DNA from: Blumeriella jaapii
Taxonomy: Eukaryota; Ascomycota; Leotiomycetes; Helotiales; Drepanopezizaceae
Length of the DNA stretch: 64,000 nucleotides
NCBI GenBank assembly: GCA_009599575.1
Contig: VWND01000009.1
Coordinates: 372,001 to 436,000, forward strand
Reading direction: 5' to 3'
Part shown: one piece after another, positions 55,730-64,000 of the stretch
Numbering within the stretch: the first letter of the stretch is position 1
How the letters are laid out: each line of letters begins with the position of its first letter
Position numbers and translations under genes: made by a program
The notes under the pieces: generated by a model
Seen by the model: only the letters and a program-made list of their open reading frames with translations
Databases searched by the model: none
What the model was told of the DNA's origin: nothing

Positions 55730-55963
55730 ATGGCTTCAGCTTCTACTTCAGCTTCTACTTCAGCTTCTACTTCAGCTTCTATTTTAGTTTTTAAACGTTT
55801 AAAAGCTTCTGATTTAACTCGAGGTCAGCGACGTGATATTAGCTTGCTTTATTCAATCGGTGTCAAGCTGTTATTAACGCCGAAGATGAATGTAAATAAT
55901 ATTAAAAAAATTTATATTGTAATCCGAAAGCAGTTCTCAAACTTCGTATTTTTCGTAATTTGA
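55730..55963 (+). pseudogene. Probable Tc1-like transposase N-terminal fragment
   Basis: ATG 55730 begins MASASTSASTSAS and continues KRLKASDLTRGQRRDISLLYSIG, which resembles the start of the N-terminal DNA-binding region of a second type of fungal Tc1 transposase (LTRxQRRDIxxLxSIG). It then degenerates and is cut off by the retroelement LTR at 55973. A homologous start without the rest lies at 52847. Assignment is from the short motif only. Confidence 0.4.
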
Positions 55964-55972
55964 ATACGTATA

Positions 55973-56237
55973 TGTGACGACTCACTCTTTTGTCTCTCGT
56001 ATCACCCCAGCAACTACGTGTAGCTGCAAGCTCCCTGGTCTCCTGGTGGGTCTTCCTATCAATTGTGGAAACTATTTATATATATAAGACACTTCCTTTT
56101 TAATACCTCTGCCTTTTGCAATTGTTGATTTTAAGTAAATATTTTTGTTATAAAACCAAAAATTCGTTTTTTATATTATATAAACACGGCGATCAATTAA
56201 TTGATTTCTTAGCTTTTCGATTAATTAAATCGTTATA
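55973..56237 (+). repeat. LTR of Ty3/gypsy element A
   Basis: Starts TGTGACGACTCACTC, has the TATA-like segment actatttatatatataag (about 56078), and ends AATCGTTATA. It aligns over its whole length (about 265 bases) with the inverted LTR at 61967-62232, which ends TCGTTACA/TGTGACGA, so TG...CA ends are clear after allowing for C-to-T decay. Internal gag-like sequence follows. Confidence 0.85.
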
Positions 56238-57361
56238 ATATTAATAATTTTTTTACGCTAGCGACGGCGTAAATTATTTTTTTCTTCGAATTTTTTACGA
56301 ATCGTATTAAAATAATCGACCGGTCGTAAAAAAGCTTATTTCCGCATTTTGCGAAAAATGGTTTTTATTTAACGATTCTTTTTTTAGCAAAGCTTTTCAG
56401 CTTCTGCTATTATATTTCAACCTTCCTTTTAATCAGCGAAAAAGCAGCTTTTCTCAAAAGCTTTTTCTTTTGAAAAACAGTCCTTTTTCCGAAGAAAAAA
56501 AAACAAAGGAAAAGGCAAAGCGCTAATCATTTCGCTTGCCATTTTTTTTTGCAGCCTAGCGCTAAAAGCGTTTAATTAAGACTTTTGCAAAATCAATTAA
56601 AAAAAGCGCAAAAGCGTAAACGACAATTTTTGGAAACTATACGACTGCGACAGACTTTTTAATCAAAACGTTTAGTAGAATTTATCGAACGTGCTTTTGC
56701 CAATCGCGAATCTGCTGCTTTTTTTTTTCGCAACGTTTTATTTTAATTAATAAACGCTGCAAACTAATTTTCACGCTTTTCGCGAATTTTTTTTGGATTT
56801 TTTTTTAACGGCCAAAATCTTAGCGCGCTTTTTAAACGCTATAATTTTTATTTATCTGCTGATTTTCGACTAGCTCGTATAAAACGCGTTTCGAATCTTG
56901 AGTTTAAATTAAATAATAGTAAAAATTACAAAATACGCTATTAAAAAACTAAAGTTTTCGATAATTTCGAATTTTATTACGACTATTTCGCTAGCGATCG
57001 ATTTCGCAAAAATTATATATTCGATTAAACCGAAGGCGTAGCAAAAAAGTTTTTTATCCCGCGTATTTTAAATCGTTTCGATTTTATACTTTCCGAAAAA
57101 TTAATTAAAAAAGTCGCCGATTTTCTGGCCGATTTTTTAAACGTTTAAAAAGCGGAAAACGAATTTAAAATATTTGCAATAAATACGCACGACGACTTTT
57201 AGCGATTTTATTTGCGATTTTCCATTTTCGCAGCGAACGCTTAAATACGAATTAATAAACAGCTTCGAAATGCCTTTCGCGATAAAATACTAAAGCGTCT
57301 ATAAGAAAAGCTGCATTTGAAATAAGCGCGTACAACGATTTTTAAAAATTAGCTTACCGCC
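56238..57361 (+). pseudogene. Gag remnant of element A, C-to-T decayed
   Basis: Strongly AT-rich with many stops. The reconstructable pieces (IRINKQLRNAFRDKIL, KLHLK-ARTTIFKNQLTA, FLADFLNV) fit the Retrotrans_gag region. It is truncated at 57361, where another LTR-like sequence begins. Few CpA dinucleotides remain, while CpG is kept, as expected for RIP. Confidence 0.65.
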
Positions 57362-57650
57362 TGTGACGATTCATTTTTTTGCCACCTTTCGTATGTCACC
57401 CCAGCAACTACGTATAGCTGCAAGCTTTCTGGTCTCCTGATGGGTCTCTGTGAAGGGATGAGACGTCAGTTCGTTGGTCACGTGGTCCGAAGGTTACGTT
57501 GTTGTTACGTGACATCGGAGCCCGTATATATTATATTTTAGATTTTACGACATTTCTAAACTTAGAACTTCGTAATTAATACAATTTATCCACGAACTTT
57601 CTGCTCGTTCATATTTTTGATATATTAACTACCAAATCCTTTTTAATATT
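57362..57650 (+). repeat. LTR-like start of element B (chimeric)
   Basis: The first ~87 bases (TGTGACGATTC through GTCTCCTGATGGGTCTC) match the LTR of element A, but the rest is unrelated (ACGTGGTCCGAAGG, TTACGTGACATCGGAGCCCG). The right end is unclear. It precedes the gag-pol remnant. Confidence 0.55.
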
Positions 57651-60600
57651 TTTATTTTAGCTTTTAAGCTGAAAAAGCTTGCCAATTCTGTTTTGCTTTT
57701 GCGCATACGGAAAGTCAATAAATCTTATCGCGATAATAATTTTCACGACTTTTTAAGAATTTTTACGATACGAAACTACGAAACGATAATTTCTTCTGAT
57801 ATAAAACTTATATTTAAAAAACTCCGTTTTGCTTTTGCTTATATTTCGGAATAAAATATATTTTACGCTTTTTCTTTAACGAGCTATATCGGATTATTCT
57901 AAATTATCGAAACCCTTTAATTGCTTTATTTTAGGGCATTTTAAATACTTCGACCAAATCGTCGCCGTTTTGATCGCTAATACGAAAGCCTGCTTTTAAG
58001 AAATTTTCGATATTTTCGTTTACGCGATAAAACAGAACGATATAATAATATTACTTAAAATTAAATTAAATGATTTCGCTTAAAAACTGAATGTTTAGAC
58101 GGTATAATATTAAAAAAAAAAAGCTTTTCAAAAGAAAATTATTTAAAACCGCGAAGCCGAGCTTGCTAATTTCCGAAAATAAGCTTTTATTAATTAAAAT
58201 ATACCGAATATTTTAAACGCAAAAAGAAAAACATTTGCTTTTTCCGACCCCGATAAATTCATAAGTTCGGATAGCACCGGCAACGTTACGAAGCATTTTA
58301 TTATTTTTTTTTAAAATATGATTCTAAAGCTTCGTTTTAATCAAAATTAATATACGACCGAACAAAATCGCATAAGTTACTTTTTCTTCCGCTTTTCCGA
58401 TATAGCCAAAAGCGCTTTATAAAAAAGTTTACGTACGAACGGTATTTTTTTTTATTTGATTATTGCAAAAATAATTTAAATCTTTTAATAATCGTTCGGT
58501 ATTTTTAATTAATAAACAAATGTATTTAAAAAAATTCTGTTTTTTAAGCAAAATAATTAATTTCTGTTTACTTTTCTTTTTATTTGACTGGAAATTAAAA
58601 ATTATATTAAATTTAATAACGAAGCCGCTATCGCTATTTTGCGCGAAGCTTTTTATTTTAATATAATTATCCGTTTATCGTATATTAATTTTTCCGATTT
58701 AAAAACCGATTTTATTAATTTTTACGCTTAAATACGCGAAACCGATATTGTTTTTCGATAATTAAATTTTAATTATTATAAAACCGAAAGCCGTAATACG
58801 AAAATCACTTTTTCCGCTTTTATATTTAAAACTGTTATTACGATTATTATTTAAAGCGATTTTATAAATTTCAACGCTATTTAAATTAAAGCAATTATAT
58901 AAATCGCAGCTAATATAACAAAAAACAAACGCTTAATCGATAACGCCGAAAAGCTAGCTCGTCGAATTTACCTTTTTGCTAACAACCTCTGCTTATGGTA
59001 TGTCAGCGATAAACACCGAGCTGCTAATTACTCCGACTTTTTTTTAGATTAAAAAAGCTAAAACCGAGGCAAAAAAATCGGAAAACTGATTGTTTTTAAT
59101 AATTATTATTATTAAAAACTTTTGAAAAATAAATTAGAATTATTTGTTTTAAATAGCGTTCCGAAATTATATTTAATATTATTTTATATTATAATTGCTA
59201 ATAATACATATATTAAAATTTATTTTTTAAACGATTCCGGAGCTACCGATAATTTTATTAATTATGCTTTCGTATAATATTACGAATTAATTTTTGTTTT
59301 ACTTATTAATCTACGTAAACTTACCGTGGTTAACGGACGTTTTTTTATTTACGACGATGTTATTTATTAAGTTTTTTTTCAAATTAATATCGCCCGTTAT
59401 ACCGAACGAATTACAGCTTTTATTATAATACTAGAGAAATACGACCTTATTCTGAATAAACCTTGGCTTAAAATATACAACTTTTATATTAATTGAATTA
59501 CGAATATTTTTTGCTTTAATTCAGATTTTTACCGTTCGAACTGTTTATTTTAAAACTTTTATTAATTGGCTGTTTCAGGTTTAATTTAAAAACGCTATTT
59601 TTACAAGTCAATCGTTTAATCAGCTTTTTTTCGCCGTACAAAAGCTGCTGCTTTTAATATTTTATTTTCCTAGCCCGAAATCGAAGTATTTTCAGTCTTA
59701 TTATACGAAATCGACTAACGTTTACAAAAACTCGGCGTTATAATTAAAAACGATTCTAATTTTGCATTATCAAAAGTAAATCAGTTACGACAAAAACTTT
59801 TTTAAATTAAACGATAATATTTATTAATTAAATTTTATTTCGCTAAAATCTTTTTGGAAAATATTCGTTTGGCCTTTTAAACCAAATTATTAATCGATTT
59901 TCGAATAAAACTTTTTTAATATTATTATTATTATTTGGCCGCTTTCGATTTTATTAAAGCTGATAAACTTACGTTTTATAAAAAAAGCGTTAATTATACG
60001 ATAAAACTCCGTTTTAACGCAGTATTTTTATACGGTTTTTTATATAATATATTAATTAACGAATTTTAAATTTTACGCAAATTTTTAAAAAAAAACTTCG
60101 AAAAAGGCTGGATTCGAGCTAGTTTTTTTTCCGCCGCTTTTCCAATTTTATTTGTAAAAAAACCAAAAAGCGGATTACGTTTTTGCGTCGATTATAAAGC
60201 TTTTAACGTTATAATAATCAAAAACCGATATTTTTTATTATTAATTTAAAAAACATTTTTTCGATTAAATAAAACGAAGTTTTATATTAAACTTAACGTT
60301 TTTGCCGCTTTTAATAAAATTCGAATAAAAAAAAGCTATAAATGGCTTATTGCGTTTAATACGAAATACGGTTTATTCGAATCGTTGATTATGCTTTTCG
60401 GTTTATGCAACGCTTTTGCTATTTTTCAATTTCGTATAAACGATATTTTACGATTTTATTTAAATATCTTTTGCATAATTTATATAAACGATATTTTAAT
60501 TTATTTAAACGATTTTTAAAAATATAAAAAATACGTTAATTTCGTTTTTTAAGCTTTTTTCGACGCTGGCCTGTAATTAAATATAAAAAAATGCGAATTT

Positions 60601-61966
60601 AAAATTTAAAAAGTCGTTTATCTAAAAATAATTATTTTTATTACTAAAATTAAAATAAATCTTAAAAAGTTAGAAGCTATTATTAGCTAAAACCTTTTAT
60701 TTAATATTAAAAACGTATAAGCGTTTTTAAGTTTTGCAAATTTTTACCGACGTTTTATTAAAGATTTTTTTCGCATCGTTACTTTTTTAATAAATCTGAC
60801 GAAAAAAAATATTAAATAAGATTTTAATAATAATTATGTTAAGGTTTTCGAATTTCTTAAATCGGCTTTTATTATTATATTTATATTATTTTATTTTAAT
60901 TTTAATAAAAAAAATTTCGTTAAGACCGACGTTTTTAATTACGTTTTTTTAAAGATTTTTTTTAAAAAAAAACGATGCAAAAGTATTTTATTCAATCGCT
61001 TTTATATCGAAAAAGTTCGATTTAGCCGAATACAATTATAAGATTTATAACAAAAAACTTTTCGCTATTATACGTTGCTTCGAAAGTTAGCGAGCCGAAT
61101 TACAAAAAGTTGTTTATTTAATTCGAATATTTATAAACTATCGAAACTTAAAATATTTTATAACGATTAAGCAATTTAATAAGCGTTAAATACGCTAGAA
61201 CGAATTTTTAGCTGGTTTTGATTTTGTAATTATATTTAAATCTGAAAAACAAAATAGCAAATCTGATTTTTTAACCCGACGTTTTCAAAACTTTTTCCAA
61301 AACTTTTCAAACGAAAAAATTCAGTTTTAAAATCAAGCCTTTTTTAAAAAACATTATTTAATTAAAATTTTAAACGTTTTTCCAATTTTGTTTAAATAAA
61401 TATTCGAAGCAAACGACGAAAAGCTTTTACGATTATTAAACGAATATTATTTTATTAACAAGCTATAAATTGCTATTAAAAAAAAAATACTTAAATCAAA
61501 AAGTATTCCGAAATTAAAAAACTTATAACTTTTCGAATGCTTTATACGCAATAATAAATTGTATTTTCGAAACCGATTATACGTTTTAAACATATCGAAT
61601 TTAAATATTTTTATTCGTATCTGGCTTTTGCAAATGGCTTATAATTTAATAAAAACAGGCTATTTCGGAAAAACAAATTATACGAAATTATCAGCAGAAA
61701 TTATTATTGGCTATTGATTTTTAAAAATTGCAAAAGATTTGTACGCAATTGCAATAACTGTTTTCGCAATATAAATATTAATCAACGCTATTAAAAACTT
61801 TTTAAACTTTTGCTTATTTTTTTACGCCGTTGAAATTATATATTAATCGATTTTATAAACTTTTTTTCCGTAAAAAAGTATAAAAGTCGAAACAATCTGA
61901 TTATAATAATAATATATCGCTTTATTAAAAAACGATATTATATAATCTGTCATTTAGTTATAAAAG
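57651..61966 (+). pseudogene. Ty3/gypsy gag-pol remnant (element B)
   Basis: The order of decayed domains is that of a Ty3/gypsy element. A zinc knuckle (about 58985-59030) has CCHC changed so that Cys positions read Tyr (NNLCLWYVSDKHRAANY). A protease DSGATDNFI-type site follows (about 59240), then reverse transcriptase (60110-60520) with GWIRA, VKKPKSGLRFCVDYKAFN, FGLCNAFAIFQ and YINDIL for the YxDD box. RNase H-like KTDVFN lies near 60930, and an integrase zinc region with NCNNC near 61755 and the start of the integrase core are at the end. Stops are frequent throughout. The sequence breaks off at 61966, where an LTR in opposite orientation starts. Confidence 0.88.
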
Positions 61967-62232
61967 TGTGACGATCTAATCAGTCGAAGGGCTGGGAGAT
62001 CAGTTAACTGGTCGCCGTGTTCATATGGTATAAGAAACGAGCCTTTGGTTCTGTAACAAAGATATTTATTTAGAATTAATAACTGCGGAGGGCAGAGGTT
62101 GCTAAAGGGAAAGAGCCTTATATATATAAATAGTTTCTATAGTTAATAGAAAAACCTACCAGAAGACCAAAAAGCTTGCAATTATACGTAGTTGCTAAGA
62201 TGATACGAAAGGCAAACGAATAAATCGTTACA
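61967..62232 (-). repeat. 3' LTR of Ty3/gypsy element C
   Basis: On the minus strand it begins TGTAACGATTTATTCG and ends GATCGTCACA, 266 bases, the same family as the LTR of element A. A purine-rich tract (GGACGGAGGGATAG, 62233-62246 on the minus strand) directly precedes it, as a polypurine tract should. The element inserted into the integrase part of element B in the opposite orientation. Confidence 0.88.
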
Positions 62233-64000
62233 CTATCCCTCCGTCCGAAAAAACGCGTTTTCGAGCTTTTATCCATTGGTACGTTATTATCCAAATAATC
62301 GTACGAATCCAAACCTTCGGAATACGCTTTCAGCCAGTTTATAAGTTTTGCAAAAGGACCGGAAAGCTTTTTATACGCTAAATGAAAATCGCGTATTTTT
62401 AAAAAAGCATATATAAAATCAGACGCGGAATACTACGTGAGATTTTTATTTAAGCTTATTTAAAAAACTCTGTACTAAAAGGTTTTTCGCTGCACTCGAC
62501 AAGCGATTTATTTTTCGATTTCGTATTTAAGCTTATTAATTATATTAATAAGTTTAAGAGCTAAATTAATTTGATTTGAAAGCGCGTCGTCAGCTGCTTT
62601 ACGCAGTCGATTAGCGTAAAAAACTAGGTGTACGTTTATAATATTAAAAAAATCTAGCTTAAAAGCGTTATCGAAAATTTTGGCTATAATTTTAAAAAGG
62701 CCGTTTGTAAAATTATCGAATTTGCGAAAAAGCCGGAAGGTCGGAAATAAACGTATATCGAGCCAAACGTAGTCGTTAACGTTAAAATCGATCGCGCGGC
62801 GAGATTTATTCGCATTTTTTTTTATTTTGTTATAAGCTTGTAAAAATGCGATTTAGCGAGGTTTCAGGCGTCGTAATGGCGGCGAGCGTACGTACGAGCT
62901 TCGTTTGCGTTTAGCTTATATAAAAAGTTGGAAAAAAAGGAAATATCGAGCTTTTAATTCCAATTGATATAAAAAATATAATCGTATACAATTTCAAAAA
63001 ATAAAAGGCTATTTAAACTTTCGTAAAAAAGAACCATTTGAACGAAATCTATTATTAAAAGAAATTCGTTTTAATCGTTTTAATAAAAATTTACGAAAAG
63101 TCGAAAGCGTTTTTGCAGGTATTAGTTATAAATTTCGGTCTGACCGTCGGTTTTAGAATAAGCGGCTGTCGAAAGCTTTAATTGCGTACCGAGTATTTTG
63201 TTTAATTCAGACCAAAAAATAAATTAATACTAAAGGCCACGATCGCTAATAATACTTTTTAAAAAGCCAAAATATTTATATACGTAAAATATATACAATT
63301 TAGCGAGGCTTCGAGCGTCGATATTTTTATAGCAGAAAATCGAAATAATTTGTTTAAAAAAGCGATTTATCACTACGAATACGTTATCGTAATCGTATTT
63401 GTTTTTGTTAAAACTGCAAAAGTTTATTATAACGTATTTTTAAAAATGGTCAAAAACAAGAAAAAGCTGAAAAAGGCCGGGACGCTTATTTTTTAAAACA
63501 AAACTTTTTCGATAAGCGTAGTAATTGCGATAATATTATTTTACAAAAGCTATTATACTTCGCTAATAATATTAGTCCGAAAGCAATTGCGTAGTTTTGC
63601 GAGCGCTAAAATAAACGATAGAAATTTGGTCGTACATTTTTCGTATAAAAGCCAGACGAAAATAATCGACGTTTGGTATTATTAAGCGACCGTAATATAA
63701 CAGCAGGTCGCGTTTAAGTATATACGAAAACGAAATGTTATTATCGTTGTTTTTTTTCGTAGCGTCTCGTACAGCTTTTTTTCGAAAGGCTATCAGGCTG
63801 CCAGCTATACGATTAGCGTGGAAAATTTAATTAACGACACGAAATATAAAAAAAAAATCAGTTATTTCAACGATAAAAACAGCTGTTTCGAAAACCGTAG
63901 AAAATCGAAGTTTTTTAATTAAAAGGCGGTGATCGATTTAATCTGCTCGGAAAAGGGTTTGCAGGCGCTGGATGCGTTTAAAGCTGTTTTGGCGGTCGAA
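62233..64000 (-). pseudogene. Ty3/gypsy pol remnant (element C), cut by window end
   Basis: Minus-strand remains: integrase core (AAYSKTDGQTEIYN, about 63130-63180), a conserved C-terminal region (KFDNFTNGLFKIIAKI, NVHLVFYANRLRKAADD, about 62600-62720) and a chromodomain-type tail (KLSGPFAKLINWLKAYSEG, MDKSSKTRFFGRRDSV) before the polypurine tract. Many stops; strongly AT-rich. It belongs to the chromodomain-bearing fungal Ty3/gypsy group. The element continues beyond 64000. Confidence 0.85.

Noticed and set aside
1..64000. CRISPR array, bacterial operons or phage genes
   Set aside because: Nothing of the kind; the gene structure is fungal and the tandem repeats are microsatellites or minisatellites without spacer structure.

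Overview
The window is nuclear DNA from a filamentous ascomycete (Pezizomycotina). The evidence is short 45-120 nt introns with GT donors and CTAAC-type branch sites, a Prp4-type splicing factor, a Mnn10-type GT34 mannosyltransferase, dipeptidyl aminopeptidase B, Kre9/Knh1-domain GPI proteins, fungal GH16 and GH43 enzymes, and an AT-rich end full of C-to-T/G-to-A decayed Ty3/gypsy retroelements that looks like repeat-induced point mutation (RIP). I cannot name the species; the class (Leotiomycetes or a neighbour) would be a guess.

Layout. 1-3.9 kb is gene-poor, moderately AT-rich DNA with diverged non-coding repeats. 4.0-5.4 kb (minus) is a six-exon secreted cysteine-rich protein with PAN/Apple-like modules. 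8.8-9.7 kb (minus) is a Cys-rich putative zinc protein. 11.3-14.9 kb (minus) is a 1,186-residue single-pass membrane protein. A diverged non-coding tandem triplication (16.2-17.7 kb) precedes a three-exon Mnn10-like gene (18.2-19.8 kb). A secreted GH16 glucanase (22.0-23.0 kb), Prp4 (23.7-25.4 kb), a Bmt6-like rRNA methyltransferase (26.0-27.2 kb), a four-helix MARVEL-like protein (28.2-28.9 kb), an intron-containing tRNA-Thr(UGU) (31.4 kb) and DAP B (31.8-34.5 kb) follow. Then come a 521-residue orphan with SKELFL repeats (minus), a small membrane protein, and two neighbouring Kre9/Knh1-domain GPI proteins (39.2-42.8 kb, both minus).

The right third is accessory. A 883-bp Tc1/mariner element with ~100-bp inverted repeats has lost its whole DDE core (43.9-44.8 kb). 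Intergenic DNA there is rich in GTACAGTAC palindromes. A GH43 gene (47.5-48.6 kb) is the last conventional gene. From 50.7 to 55.9 kb, repeated segmental duplications carry three paralogous two-exon genes, all on the minus strand. Each encodes a 51-57 residue secreted peptide with an identical six-cysteine spacing (C-x5-C-x-C-x7-C-x4-C-x2-C). This is the most interesting content of the window: a small expanding family of effector-like peptides beside decayed transposons. From 55.97 kb to the end are at least three nested Ty3/gypsy elements, AT-rich and riddled with stops, with recognisable LTRs, gag zinc knuckle, protease, reverse transcriptase, RNase H, integrase and a probable chromodomain tail.

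The conserved genes are unrelated housekeeping and cell-wall functions (splicing, rRNA modification, glycosylation, wall glucan handling, vacuolar proteolysis), not a pathway cluster. Three genes (Prp4, one Kre9/Knh1 protein, GH43) need single-base frame corrections near their 5' ends. Either the assembly has residual indels or these 5' ends are genuinely damaged.
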